The notes below the pieces were generated by a model. It made no database searches. It was not told where the DNA came from and saw nothing but the letters and a program-made list of their open reading frames with translations. Position numbers and translations under genes: made by a program. From positions 10,000 through 73,999 of the forward strand of contig VZRR01005748.1 in the NCBI GenBank assembly GCA_013398015.1: a stretch of 64,000 nucleotides of DNA, given 5' to 3'. Origin of the DNA: Oreocharis arfaki (lineage: Eukaryota > Chordata > Aves > Passeriformes > Paramythiidae). This document shows positions 22,990-36,713 of the stretch, one piece after another; positions within the stretch are counted from its first letter, which is position 1; each line of letters begins with the position of its first letter.

Positions 22990-25640
22990 TGTAGATTGGT
23001 ATCATATCAGGTTAGAAGAGGACCTGAAGGATCATCTGGATCAACTTTTCTCGGCAAAAGCATGGCTTCAACCAGATGGCCCAGCACCCTGTCCAGCTTC
23101 ATCTTAAAAGTGTTTGACTTTGGAGAATCCACTGCTTCTCTGGGGAGGTTATTCCGATGGCTGATTTTTCTTATTTTGAAAAATATTCCTCCGTGTTCAA
23201 TCAGAGTCTTTTCAGGAGTTACTTGTACCCATCATATCTTTTCCGTGTGACTCCTTGTAGAGACTCCATCTCCTCTGTAGCCATTCTTTAAATATTGGAA
23301 CATGATGGTAAGGTGTCCTCAAAGTCTTCTTTGTCTCAAGGCTGAACAAACCCAGTTCTCTCAGTCATTCCTCACATGTCAGGATTCCCAGGCCTTTGAT
23401 CATCTTTGTAGCCCTCTCTGGACCCTCTGCAGCTTGTCCACATCTTTTTTGTACTACGGCGACCAAAGCTGAACAGAAGATTCCAGGTGAGGCCTGACAA
23501 GCACTGAATAGTGTGGGACAATGGCTTGGTCATGTCTGCTGGTGATGCCCTTGATGCCACCCAGCCTCCTGTCACCTTTCTGTACCACAGCAGCCCACTG
23601 GTCACTCATACTGAGCATTGTCCCCTGAGACCCCAGGTCCCTTCTCACAGAGCTGCTCCTCAGACAGGCAGATCCCAGCCCATGCTGCACTCCTGGATTA
23701 TGCTTTTCCAGAGCCAAGACCTTACATTTCTTCTTGCTGAGCTTCACAAGGTTCTTGTTAGCCCACTCTTCCAGCCAATCCAGGCTGGAGGGGCGCAGGA
23801 TGGGTCTCCCTTCCCAAGTGTCCACTTTCCCACTCAGTTTGGTGTTGTTGGGTCACACTTGATCTCATCTCCCAGATCACTTACGGAGATACTAAACAGC
23901 ACTGGGCACAGTTATCAGCCCTGAGGAACAGCAATTGTGACAGGCTGCTAGTTTGAAAAGTCCCAAAACCCCCTGGGTCCCACCTTCCAGCCAGTTGCTC
24001 ACATACCACCTGTCCAGACCATAGGAAAAAGCTGTGGGAAACCATACTGAAACCCTTTAAGAAAACGAGGTAGAAAAGGTCCACCTACATCAACCAAGCA
24101 GGTTACTTTGGCATAGCAGGCAATCATGTGTGTCAAATGTGATATGTCTTTGGTGAATCCATCCTGGCTTTTCCCACTCCTGTGCTTCATCTGCCTTGTG
24201 ATAGCCTTCAGGAGGATTTGTTACCTAACTTTTGCAGAGACTGAAGTAAGAGTGATGGGTCTATAATTTCCCAGATCCTTCTTTAAGAAATTTTTGATGG
24301 GGATGACATTAGCGTTCTTCCAGTTTTCTGGGAAATTCTCCAATCTCCACAACTTCTCAAAGGCTATGAAGAGTGTCCTCACAATGATGTTAGCCACTTC
24401 TTGTAATGCTCTAGGGTAGGTATCTTTAGGGTTCATCAATGTGTAAGGACCAGGCTCCCACAATGGCTCACACATCAACTCTTTCACCTCTGATGGCAGG
24501 TTTGTTTTTGTACAGACCTGGATAGCTGTTCCCAAGGCCACAGGCCCAGCAGCGCTGGTAAAGACAGAGGAGAAGGAAGTTTTAAGAAACTCATCCTGCT
24601 CAATATTGCTGGTGACTGATTCACTCTCCTGTTCAACAGCAGGCCAGTATTTTCCTTCTGTTTCTCCTTGTTGTTCATGTGCCTGAAGAACATTTGCTCG
24701 TGGTTTTTGACATCTCTGGCCGATTTTGGGGTCAGCTTTCGCTTTTCTAACTGCACCTCTGCACAACCTGGAAACTCCCACTTTTCCATATCTGTTATTT
24801 TTTGGTTTGGTTATGAGCAGACTCATGACCTCACAGTTAGGCCAAAGGGTCTCTTGCTCCACTCATCTCCCTTAACTACCAGAGGTGATGAACTGTCTTT
24901 GTGCTTGTAGAAGAGCATTCTCAAAAAACTAGCAGCAGAACTACTTACAAGCTCTGCTATCCTACATGGAAGCTTCCCATGAAATTCCTCCCACATGAGC
25001 TCTGGGTGGGCTCAAGTTTGCTCTCCTAAAACCTTTGTGCTAGTACTAACCTTCTGCATCTGGCTGAATTCCAAAGTCCTCAATATTTTGATCACCTCAG
25101 CCTAGGTTATCACTAACCAGGATATTACGAAGCAGGTATTTTTTTTTTTGTAAGTAGCAAGTCCAGCAGCACCTCACTCCTGGCTGGCACATTGAACAGT
25201 TTCATGAGGAAGCAGTCCTCTACACATGCCAAGAACTTCATGAATGACATATGAGTTACTCTTTTGTTCTTCCAACAAATGTCTGGGTAGTTGAACCCGT
25301 AAGTACCAGGTTCTGTTGATGAATCTTGCTTAAGAAACATCCTTAAGCCATCCATCGTAGTTCTCCAGTCAGGTGAGCTGTCCCACCATGTTTCAGTTAT
25401 TCCTAAGATATAATTACTTTCTGGCTAGGTGCAGAGCTCCAGTTCCTTGTATTTGTTCCCCAGGCCGTGTGCATTGGTATACATACACTTGAAAGGGTTG
25501 GTCTTCTGATTTTCACCTTGGGAAGCAGCTAAGGAGCATTTCTCACTGCTCTGGTTGGCCTGCCTTACTCCCAGTTGGTTGCACTGGTGTGAGCATTGCC
25601 ACTTTGGACCATGCCCCACTTCTGTACTTCAGAAGTACTT
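22990..25640 (-). pseudogene. CR1 LINE, 5'-truncated, decayed ORF2 (endonuclease + RT)
   Basis: This is a non-LTR retrotransposon copy on the minus strand, about 2.65 kb against roughly 4.5 kb for a full element. From 5' to 3' on the minus strand: start of the endonuclease (25,425-25,619, FKCMYTNAHGLGNKYKELEL); the ITETWWDSS motif near 25,390; the end of the endonuclease (25,125-25,355, PDICW...LLDLLLTKK); RT fingers and palm (24,221-24,862, FENFPENWKNANVIPI-like and NYRPITLTSVSAKV); the post-catalytic part (23,454-23,825, LEEWANKNLVKL and LVRPHLESSVQLWSP); and the 3' UTR to about 22,990. About 120 residues are missing inside the endonuclease between MDGLRMF and NYPDICW. At the RT catalytic box the two adjacent aspartates read as Asn-Asn (23,844-23,849) with a stop just before. 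Frameshifts occur between blocks. It is clearly dead. The 3' octamer repeats are not recognisable. Confidence 0.93.
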
Positions 25641-25844
25641 CATTGTAGGTCATTTAACTTCCTAGGGCTTTTAACATATGAAGTTAAGCAATTATTTCTC
25701 ACCGTTTTCAGAATTTACTTATGAGTTTTTAAACCTGGTGTTTCTCCTTAATGGTCACAGTAAGGAGAAAATCTGTCTGTGCATTCATAATAATACCCAT
25801 GTAGTTAATGGTGAACAAACTTGATTTTGAATAGAAGACTGTCA

Positions 25845-25900
25845 AATTTGCAAACCTTTCACTCCAGTATCGAATTTGCAAACACTTCATTCCTGTATCA
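25845..25900. repeat. Imperfect tandem pair, 28-bp unit
   Basis: AATTTGCAAACCTTTCACTC... at 25,845 is followed 28 bp later by a copy starting AATTTGCAAACACTTCATTC. The two copies differ at a handful of positions, so it is an old slippage-type duplication. Confidence 0.7.
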
Positions 25901-26479
25901 CAAGAAGAAAATCCAGTGTATAAAAATTTAAAAATTTAATCTGTGCTATATATAAAGCCTGCTTGAGTGAAAAAAATTCTGATTATGATGATGACCCCAC
26001 TGACAGTTATTAGATAACTTGCCTTAGAAAGTCCAAGCAAATTAATAGTTCAAAGTTTCAAACAGCCTCCCCCTCTATTTACTGAGATACTCAGAGGAGT
26101 TAAAGGCAAATTTATTGCTTCAAAATCAAAAGAAATTAAACTAATTGATGCTTTTCTGAAGAGAGGCCATTACATTTAAGAAAGCGAAGAAGACAGTTAC
26201 CAAGCAACTATGCTCAGCCTACATACATTGTCTATTCATAATCCCTAGCAGAGTACAGGAAATGACAGGCTGTCACTACAGAAGAGCGAAGTGATGAATT
26301 ATGCCATTTCTTTCCTGTGCTACCTCCTACAGGAGAGAAAGCAATTATATCCTACATACATTGATTAGGTCAAATAACTAAATAACTGCAGTAAGTTTGA
26401 AATATTAGGATGTTTCAGAGCAGTCACATAATGCAGTGTGAATTCTTCCAAAAATACAGCAAATTACCCCTAAAATATT

Positions 26480-26580
26480 ACTACTGGATAGGTTGGACAA
26501 ACATCTCTTGCATAGCTGGCCGGGTAAAGACGAGACTGAATTCCCCCAGAGTCTCAAAGGTAGAATTAGCATTTCAGTTT
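26480..26580 (+). mobile_element. Possible ancient CR1 3'-end remnant
   Basis: GGATAGGTTGGACAAACATC followed about 45 nt later by GACTGAATTCCCCCAGAGTC and TCAAAGG resembles the 3' UTR of older CR1 subfamilies (a GGTTGGACAAACATCTG block, then GACTGGATGACCTCxxGAGG). It is short and very diverged, so this is a weak call. Confidence 0.35.
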
Positions 26581-29567
26581 GGCCCATCAGTGTTGTAAAT
26601 TACAAGTCATTGTCCTGATCCTGCAATTATAGAAGGTGGGCAGAAGGTTGTGCCATCATGAAATATGTAAACTTCACTGAGGATCTGCATGCATGTAACC
26701 TTCAGTGCACGCACAGTAAAATAGAGGACTAGGGCCTATGATTACTTTTTCTGGGCTTCTAATAAATGAAAACATAACATTTTCCTGAATACATGACAGA
26801 ATTGAAGCCTAAATGAAGTCTATAAGAATTCCACCATTAACTTCAATGAAAACTTCTTAAATTTCTTCATAGTCTTTATGCCTAAAAGAACCATGAGAAC
26901 TGGGGACATTTACTTTCAAAATCAAGTTGGAAAAACTGAAAAAAGAAAAATCCTGAAAGCTGGTATTACTGCAATTTTATCAATATGGCTGGGATAAAAA
27001 GAACCGATTCCTCTGCTGCAATGATGACGAAACTACTTAAACATGTACACAGGCAGCATGTTTCTCACTGTCAGCAGCAAACAGACACTCTGAAACAGAA
27101 TTTAAATTTTTTAAAAAACATTTCATTTTATTGAATTGTCTTTTTCCTCTGTTTCCTCCTGTCTAGACCAAAAATAAATAAGAAATATAAAAATACTTAG
27201 ATTATTAGTTAGTTAATTGAAGGAAAAGATTTGGGGAGGGGAAGTTCAACTGTATAAGGAAGCATTACTTTTTGGGGGCCATCTGAATTAATTGCTAATA
27301 CCAAAATATTTAATTTTACCTATTTATTGGTGATTATGTTTTTCTGGAACTAGCAGAATTCATCATTTACACATACAATGACATCTACTACATGCTTCAT
27401 TTAACATACTAAAAATCTAAAAGTAGTCTACAGAAGATTAATCCCTAAAAGTAGATCTGACAAATACCTGGTTTAATTGCAAGTTTTAAATTGAGGCAGT
27501 CATCATAAATCATGAAAGTGAACAACTACAGTAATTTTAATCCCCTTTGTCATCAAAACCAGTGGTGTCTCAAATTTTGCTTGAGCTGTTGACAAAGCAA
27601 GGAAAGTGAATGACAAATGAATGATGGTTTGCTTTTTCTTGCAAAGAATAGGGCTAGATCCTAGGGATGGAAGAATAAAAAGGAAAGGCAGTGGAATCAA
27701 CAGAGGCTGCATGTCCAAAGGATGCAAATAAATGATAAAGGACAGTCAGTAACCACTGACCAGAGGGTCCAGAAGAAATGGATTAGCAAGATAAAGAAAC
27801 CACCAGTTCGTCCTGCACAAAAAATCCTGTCTACTTTTTTTCTGTACAATTTTTGAGATTGAGTCTACTTCAGAAATTTTAAAAGGAAATAAACCTATTT
27901 TGAAATCTTTCATGTAGTGCAAAACTATTTTCATTCCTTCGCTTTAGTGGCACTGCTTCATGGTCAGCTCCTTGTTATAGCTATTAAATACATATGATAT
28001 GTATATTACACAAAGTGGGACACAGTCCATGCCCTGGAATGCCTTATCAGAACAATTCACATTCAGCTTCATTAATTGGTTGTACAGATAATCCTGGCTA
28101 CCTTGAAGAAAAAAAAATGATGCTCCTCAGCAGAAATACTTAAGACAGAGAGAATATGACAAGTGTGGCCTTTAACCTAGGGAATTTTTTGCTAGTTAGG
28201 GTTGTGACTAGGAGTATCTGAGGAGACTGTTCTGAGAGTCAGTTCAGCTAAAATATATAAAGCTCCATTATGATACACACATGGCTATTGTGTTTGCTGT
28301 TATTCTATCACCCGTAAGTTGTCAAGTCAAACATAACAAAAAGACTTTCTCTTAAGTGTCAAAGTATCTTTAAAACTAGTCTGAGTTTTTTTACAGACAA
28401 ATTGCATAAAATTAAATTTCTTACATTTACAGAGTGAGGCAGATACATTTCCCCAATAGAAAACATCTGGGTAACAGCTGTTGCTCTGAAATGACCAGTA
28501 GAATAAATTTTTCAAGCATTTCTTTAAATAGTGGAAGAATTCAGAAGGTGTACAAAGAGCCTTTAAAAAAAAAAAGGCCAGAGCAAGAGCAAAGAGTGGG
28601 AAATGTCTTCATTCTCTGTTTTCATTATTATTTTTTAAGTTATTACAGATTTACTGCTGCTGAGAAAGTATTTTTTTCTAATTAGAGATGAGCTAGCAGA
28701 GTGAATCAATAGCAGCTGTTGCAATCAGTCTTATGTTGTCAGTCCAGGTGGCAAACTGGAGAAAAAAATAAAACAAATGATCCTGGAAACTGTCTTCCGT
28801 GCTTTTCTTTTTCAAGTTTCTGAACACCATTTTTGTAGGGAAAAAATGCATTACTAGGGTTCAACATTAAGCTTTTCTTACCACTCTGGATCTAGGACTG
28901 AAGACAAGTTGTGCATTAAGCCTTTTCAGGGCATTAGGTCTCAAGCTCAGAGTTTATTTCACCTGACTTGCAGGGAATCCATTTTATCGATAGACTCCTG
29001 AAGGCTAATAGTCCCAGATGGAGCTTGGGATTTCTTCAACATATAATGCAGACTAGAAGTTTCATAGAATTAATTCTTCTCTCATCTCCCTTCTCCAGCT
29101 TGTTTTGCAAATCTTGGAACCCTGCAAAAGTCAAACAGGAAAGCAGGTTATATGACTAGATTAATCTAAGAATGAGGGCCCTCACACATGCAGAAAAAAG
29201 AACAGATTATATACTTAAAACCTCACAGCTTCACAGATTCTGTATGAGTAATAAGCACAAATAATAAGCATTAAAAAATGTTTTAATATGGCAGCTTCTT
29301 AACAGTTTTAATTTTAGTATCACAGCAATGCTTTAAAAGAGTGAAAGGCAGTCTAACAATTAGATGCGGTACAAAAATCTACATACTTCTTTTAGTACTG
29401 TGAATGCTGTCCTAGTATAAATCTCAATAGAACATCAAACTCTCCAAAGCCTGAAAGAAGTTGACTATCTTCAATACCTGAGAAAAACCTTCAGAGAAAA
29501 CTCACTAAAAAATAGTAGCAGTTACATTTTACCAAATCCTATTTTCCTATTTTTTTACAAGAGTGTT

Positions 29568-29598
29568 ACAAACAAACAAACAAACAAATAAACAAACA
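29568..29598. repeat. (CAAA)n microsatellite
   Basis: ACAAACAAACAAACAAACAA continues to ATAAACAAACA, about seven or eight units with one interruption (CAAATAAA). Confidence 0.9.
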
Positions 29599-32500
29599 TG
29601 TCCCCATTTCTTCTCTCATATGAACTGGTTTTGTTCCACTTCATACGGAAGTGGATGCATAATCAGGTCTGTGATCTGTTTCTTGTCTAAATACACTTGC
29701 CTTTCTTAAGGTGGCCTTCAGTTACCTCTGCATCCAATCCAGACTCCAGCCAAGTCTATCACACCATTGGAACTAGGAGCATGAAACGAGGCCCACACAG
29801 GATCTTTCAGAGTGATACAAAAGTTTTTCAAATAACTTGCAGGACTGGAATGTAAACGGCAAGAAGGGATTCACAGGGAGACAAAAACATTCCTTACAAG
29901 AGGTGAATATACATTTTCTCTACTACATTTACATTGATCCTTTAATAAGAAGCCCTGATTATCAGACATGCCTCTTCCCTTCTACAGGTTTGTTAATGTC
30001 ACAGCATTTAAAGGTCCATTAGTCATCTAGAATGCAACATAATACACAGGAACAAGGCTGTAAAGTGTCACTTTGGAAGGCATACACTCCTTTGTTCCTA
30101 GAAATTCGATGTAAGGTCTGCCATCTTCTAAAGTACAAAACATTTTTCCAGCCAATTTAATTATGGGATATTATTCATTTGCTCAACAGCATGAAAAAGA
30201 ATACTACTTTCAAAATAATGAATAATAAAATATGGAACTATGACAAAAAAACCCCTGGAATATCCAGCTTGTTGGATGGACTAGGAATAATGCAGAAGTA
30301 GACCACAACAAATGTGCAGAACGTGTGCGTTCCCGAGTGATGCTCATTTAGAAGTAGAGTTTTGCAGTCTCAATCCACATTGGGGCAATACTCAGGCACA
30401 TATCACTTGTCAGGTTCTTCCTGCTTCCTTCCCTTGTGATGAAAGGAGGCCTGCGTGCAAGGGCTGGCTGGAAGAGAACTGGACCCTTTACTGTCTTGTG
30501 AGCAGAAAATTGGGACCTCTGCCATTACACGGTAAGAGAAGATTCATGCACAGGTCACTATGCCAGAATGCCAGGGACAGAACAGTGTCATCTTAAATGC
30601 ACAGTATAAGAACACTTCTCTCCAAAGAATACTACAGAAACAAAGATGTTGAAGAAATCCAACTTTTTGATCAAGTCTAACTTTCCTCTAGATGTTTCAT
30701 GAACAGATACTAACTCAACACGATGGAGAGGAGTAGTGCATCATTACTGCTTTACTTTAAAATCTCCAATATTTACATGGGCTAAATTAATAGCTTATTT
30801 GATATGGCATTTCATAGTTCTCAATACTCATGAACATTTCTGAAACAAGACAGGGTAGGAGGGAGTCTTGTGACTTTTGTGACAAGTTGATTCAAATTCT
30901 TTTGTGGCAGAACTTCATTTATATCACAGGAAGGATAAATTTGGTTCGCTGCACTCTTTCCTTTGAGTGAAGTATTTCACTAGGAATTTTAAAATGCATT
31001 TCCTCAGTTTGTGTCTCCCTGAAGGCCTGAGCCTCAAACTGAATCAGGTTAGCTTGTTTTACTTCTATGGACTATATAAACAACACTTACAACCAACACA
31101 AGTAACATGACCACTAAATGAACAATTTGCTTGGCAGAAAGAAAAGCAAAATACAATCTGTGATACTGGTTGTAAATATCTAGGCATTGTGCAGAGGGAT
31201 AAATCACAGACAAAAGAAATACGTACTACTAGGAGGCCTGAAAAACTTTATAGCATTTCATGTGTCATATTGGGGTTTTTTTCCTAGTAGATCTGCCAAC
31301 AGATTCTGATGTGGGGGTTTTTTCCTGCGGGATTGGAAACATTTAACAGCTTTGTCCAATTGGTAAGGACTTATGTTTCCATTGTGATCCAGAAAAAAAA
31401 AATCCTAAACATATTATATTTTCTTATTATTGAGGTTAGATAAGGAAGAGCTACAGGAAAGAAAGGCATCCCAAATTTTACTCAGACTCAATATCCAATG
31501 GTCAAAAAGTGTCAGAAGAAGAAATCTAGACCCAAAAAATGTGGACTTGTTAAGAAAAGAGTATGTCATGCAATGCAAGTTTCTCCTCTGCTGGAGGAAT
31601 ATTCTCTCATTACTCAGTACAAGGATGGCAGGTATAATACATTTTCTAACCTTCAAGAAAAGAATACCATTTACAATGATGGTCTTTTCCATGTTACTGT
31701 ACAAGACAGTCAGAATTTCCACAAGGAGGAAAAAAGAATTTAACTGTGGAGAAGGTAAATATTTTGGTCCTTGTCAGTAAGACACGGTATTAATCAAATT
31801 TCCATGGAAAACACTACTCATTCTGAATATTCCAAATTTTGAGACTGTGTAAACCAATTTTTGTTTTAGCTATATCCTGACTAATGTGGTTACCCAACAG
31901 GTCTGAAAAATGGCTCATAAAAATTCAGAAAACAGCAAAAAAGCAAAAGAAGAGCCTGGTTTTTAAAATCTGGACACACCAGAGAACTGTAAGTCCAAAT
32001 ACCACATTTTGAGCCTAATCCTATCAAAGCTACACTATGAACACTATGAAGTATTTCTGAAAATTAATACATACTAATGGATCTGACCAGTCTAATACTA
32101 GTGCACCTTGACAGAACGCGCAAAGAAGAATACTGGGAACTTGAGAACGGATGTCTGTACCATGAAAGAGAGAAATGTTAGAAAAGAAGCAGGATCAGAC
32201 AGCAGCAGAGAACTGGATGACAACAGCAGTACTTTCACAGGTACACACAGTTCTTGTTACAGGTGCGTCATTACATGGATGGTTTCGGACAATGCATCTT
32301 TTAGCTTTTCTTTACAGGGGGTCTTGAGGCAAAATAAGCCCTCCAAAAGACATTGCTAGTCTCAGTGCAAATAGCTGAACAGGTAACAACACTTTTTAAG
32401 TAGAAGACAGTTTTTATATGTCCATGTATATACTTCACAAGCCACAAAAAAATGTTTCAGTTAAAAATGAGGTAGAACCCATTCAAAACATTTATACTAA

Positions 32501-35500
32501 CCAACCTGCAACAACAAGAAAAGGTGCTAGACATAAATGTTGGGATCATGCTAATCATAACCAAAATTTCAAGTTGACAAGTTAAGAAGAGGCAGTAAAA
32601 TTGTCATAGTCGACCTGAGCCCTAAAAAATATTTACTACTGCTATGACCATTGAGAGGTGAATCAGCAACAGCCACTAGGGGAAAGACAGGAAGGAAAAC
32701 AATCCCTTCCAGTAGCCTTAAATGTCACTTTTGAATATATCTTTCAAGGATTGACTCTCCAGAACTCCCACTTTGATCTGCAGCCCAGCTCTCACCCTTT
32801 TCTTTCATTAAATATACCAGCAACTGTTGAATCCTAATTTAGTTTCAGTCTTCTACCATTTGCATGATAAAACTGTATTACAGGTACATCACTGAAAAGT
32901 TTTGAGTAAAACGTTAACACTCTAAAAAGAACTAAAAAAGAGAATGTTTCCTTCAGCTGGTCTGTAGTTCTTTCACTTCACTGTGTGCAAGTGGCACAAT
33001 TAATCCACTTTCATGTAAATGCTGGAAGAAATAATTACTACTTCTGATTTGCGGGGGCTTTTCTTCTGTAATTTGCAACTACTGTGTTACTCACACAAGA
33101 CTCCATACCTATTAGTAATAATCTCTTCAACAGACCAGCTATGTTTTTTAATACTTGTCTCTGCCTGCTCACAAGGGAGTAATAGAGCTTGCCTATACTA
33201 CAAGACAAAATTAAGTCATGACTTAAGAATTGGTTCAAGTTCTTTCTAAAGTTAGAGATAAAGATAATTTGCATTATGATAATTTTTGCAAATTCCCACT
33301 TAAGGCAGGTATTAACAAGGGAGAAGGAGGTTAACCTGATAGACAACATGAGATATACTTTTACAGGTCCAGAACCGCAGTATGTTCTCCTTTCTCATTA
33401 CTGCATTCAAATTTTCATCAGATGGAAGAGTGGTCACAAACAAGCATATATGAGCATGCTAGAAGACAAAAAAACCCTCTTCCTAAACATTCATTTTACA
33501 ATTAATTTAGTTGCTTCAGCCAAGAAATCATCACTTAGTTGGATTCATACCCTGCAGAACCTGACAAAGCCAATTTTGAGAAGACAACTGGGCCTCAACA
33601 AGAAATTTTGTTTTCAACAGCTGTTTGTAGGAAAGATATTAGTCAGCTGGTTGCAATGTTAATTTGACCAAAGAGTGGCTGACAGCTTCATCCAAAACCC
33701 AACTAGCAACAAACAAACAAATTCCTACACAACCTCACCACAAAGCTTCATTTCTCAACACTAATATTAGGGTTATCTTTAGTTAATATTCTGTTACCAT
33801 GTCCCTTATATCAGAAAAAGAAAAAAGCTTCATTACAGGACTGAGTTTCACACAATAGAAGTCCATTTATGGATGGATTTCAAACACCAGTTTTACCCCA
33901 TGAAAAGCTGAAAGCAACAGCACCTTGAATTCTGTTATTTCCCCATACCTGTTCATCTGTCATTTAAAGCAAGAAGAATCTCTTGATGTATCTACTACTT
34001 TTTTTTCCTTCTCACCTCTTTCTCCCCATCAGGAACATCAGAGTTTCAGTAACAAAAGAAACTTGGAAGAAATACTATCTATTACAGTTCAGGGCTTTAA
34101 GAAATCTCTTTCAGAGATTTTGCCTTTGTGGAAGTAGAAATGCTGACTAAGAGTTCCAAAAAAGGTTCATGTATGTCAGTACTAAGAAGGAAAAACTAAA
34201 CCAGTATATTATTATCCTACCCAGAATTTGGATGAAAAAGTCCTTCAGTTATAACTGGCTATGTTTTTTTCAATTCTTGCCCATACATTAGTTAAAATAC
34301 TTTCGTATTTCAACTAATCCTGTAACTATAAATTAAGAATTCATTGTTACTCTTCTCCAGTACCAGCTGCAAATGTAGTCTTCCACCCCAAGTATGGAAC
34401 AAGACTTCAAACAAAAAAGCATGTTGAACTTCAATTTATATGAAATGAACAATCAGTTCCTTATCCTAATGTCCAGAAATATTAAATGTTTTCTACTAGC
34501 ACAAGATTCTCCACCAATATATTAAGTGAAGAAGCGCAAATTCTGAAGTTCTTAAAAATGTCTGCATGGCTGTAGTTTCATCGGCAAAATTGACATACCT
34601 GTAATTTTTAATATATAGCCTTTGAAGCCTTTGAAGATGGAATATTTGACACTGTCATTTGATTTTCACAGTGCCATGTAACGTAATTCACATCTCTAAA
34701 GCCTGATTTTGATGTTCTTCTCCAGTTTTCCCTTGATAACTGAAGACCTGACTCGTGGCACTTCTATCTCCACTTTCTCATTCTGGGCCATCAAGCAGAA
34801 AACTTCATCAAAAAAGAAAGGAAGAATATATACAGCTTCTTCTCTCTGAGAAGAACTGATGATTTGCTGTATTAGAAAAAATTACATTCTAGGTAAAAAA
34901 CCCAACATTTCATAGGTTTCCTGAAACATAAAATCAACAGATTATTAAAAACAGAAGTTGCAGGAGAAAAAAGGATTGAGGATTACCTCACACAAAGTTA
35001 TGGGGAACACATATATGAAGAAAATTCCAGGCTTCATTATGTTTCAAAGCGCATATATGTGTGTGTGTGTACATGCAGAAATGCGAGATTAATTCCTGAA
35101 CAGCAAATGGCAGGGAAAGAAAACAGCTTTTGTTCCCTGAAGCTGGCTCCTGCTGTTGCAATCAGCACAGGCTTTCATAACACACATAAGTATATACACA
35201 CACTGCTGGAGAAAACCTTTTAGCACTCCGGTCCCTCCTTTAGATTTTCAACCAAAAATAAGTGAGAATCGAGGAGGGGAATAGAGACAAAAAGAAAGGA
35301 AAGACTGAAGGCCTAAATTAACATTTTATTTGCAATTTATACCAAATCATGTTTCTCTTCACAAGTCCAAAATAGTAGTGGTTCATTGCCAATAGAAACA
35401 AAACTGCTGCTTCTGAGACATTTTGTGGATCTGACCTCAAGTATTAGCCCACAAGAGAAACAAAGACTACCCTGGATGCTTAAGTAGTAGCTATTCGGAG

Positions 35501-36700
35501 ACTCCATATTTTAAGAGAAATCCTTGCTTGCTGTAAAGCTGGCCTAATTACTTTTATGGCTATTCTCACAATGTAGGGAAACATAAGAGGGCATTTTACA
35601 GTCTGGATGTCAAAAGTATATGGCTGGAAAGCTCATGTCCATTAGTACCACACTGTATAGCAGCTGTCAATAGCAGATTCGTAGCAGTTGTTGTAGCTGG
35701 ACTCAACTTGGAATGGCACATAACTTCCTCACGTGGATCACAAGGTAAATGAGGAATTGGGTGTCCTGAGAGTAGAGACTGAAAGAATAAGTGGCACACA
35801 GTCACCTTTCAGCCAGGTGCTCAAGATACACACAGGACGGCTGACTAGTCAGGTCAGTAATTTACGAAGAAGAAGTTTAATCAAATGTGAGTATGCTGGA
35901 ATTTCTTGACAATACAGCATAGTGCAACTGTTCTATACCTCCAGTACCTCCTGACATTAAATAGTTTTATGTGGTTATTAGTATGGTTTACATTGTTTCA
36001 TACTCACAGGAACTGTCAGAGGGTTTGTGATTGAGATATTTAGATATGTACTCTTTCGAAGGCTGTATTTGGGGTTCACCACACAGACTTCAATCAGCAG
36101 CATCGCTTTACATGGCAACAGAAGTGAGGTGCCTAACCCTGTAGTTAATTTCACTGAGTATTAAGAAAAATCAAAATTTTCTAATTTCTGTGTACATGCT
36201 TCCACAGAAAAACTTTCAAAAGAGTAAAAGCCTCTAAAGCAAAGAACAAAGAATGGAGGTCTGTGGTGTGTATCCAAACTTCATCCCAGCATTTGTTTAA
36301 AAATAATCAATTACGTTACTATTCTCCAGTTTCTTACATGGAGTTCCTATCTCAATTCACACTAAATTGTTTATTTACATAAGCGATCATCTATTTGGTT
36401 TAATCTACGTTGTCTGGTGCAAGACACTAAATTTAATATACACCATTCCACACCGGCATTTTTTGATGTCCAAGCTAGTAGCAGTTATCTGTTGTCTGGG
36501 CTTTTTTTTTTTCAGTGTAGTCATTAGTTTAAAATCTAAGTGCTTCACATCAATTAGGGTCTCAATTCAGGTGCCTAAACATAGATATCTAGCACTATGC
36601 TGTAGAAGATATGAGATACCTGCACAATGCTGTCATATAACAACACTTTACATACTTGACCTGCTTGATTGCAGAGCATGTTTTACAGTTATGAATAATT

Positions 36701-36713
36701 TGGGGTAAGGCCC
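36701..36713 (-). mobile_element. Outer remnant of the LTR interrupted at 36,714
   Basis: TGGGGTAAGGCCC on the plus strand is the likely 3' tip of the LTR whose main body lies at 38,129-38,656, separated from it by the insertion of a second LTR. The last five bases, GGCCC, are the left copy of that insertion's target-site duplication. The outer border at 36,701 is a guess from the TG end. Confidence 0.4.

Larger units (their letters stand above)
25641..36700. other. Long non-coding stretch, mostly unrecognised
   Basis: About 11 kb of AT-rich DNA. Apart from a possible old CR1 3' end (26,480-26,580), a 28-bp imperfect tandem pair (25,845-25,900), a CAAA microsatellite (29,568-29,598) and a short (TG)n run near 35,058, no element is recognised. 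Frames up to 128 codons (for example 31,430-31,780 and 33,276-33,662, plus strand) lack any recognisable domain. Confidence 0.4.

Noticed and set aside
24221..24862. 213-codon frame as an independent gene
   Set aside because: Its C-terminal half carries the CR1 reverse transcriptase fingers motif and it sits in order with other CR1 ORF2 pieces on the same strand.
28862..28905. Minus-strand exon-like segment with donor GTG|GTAAGAAAAG
   Set aside because: Only 10-16 nt between possible acceptors and the donor, and no partner exon in phase.
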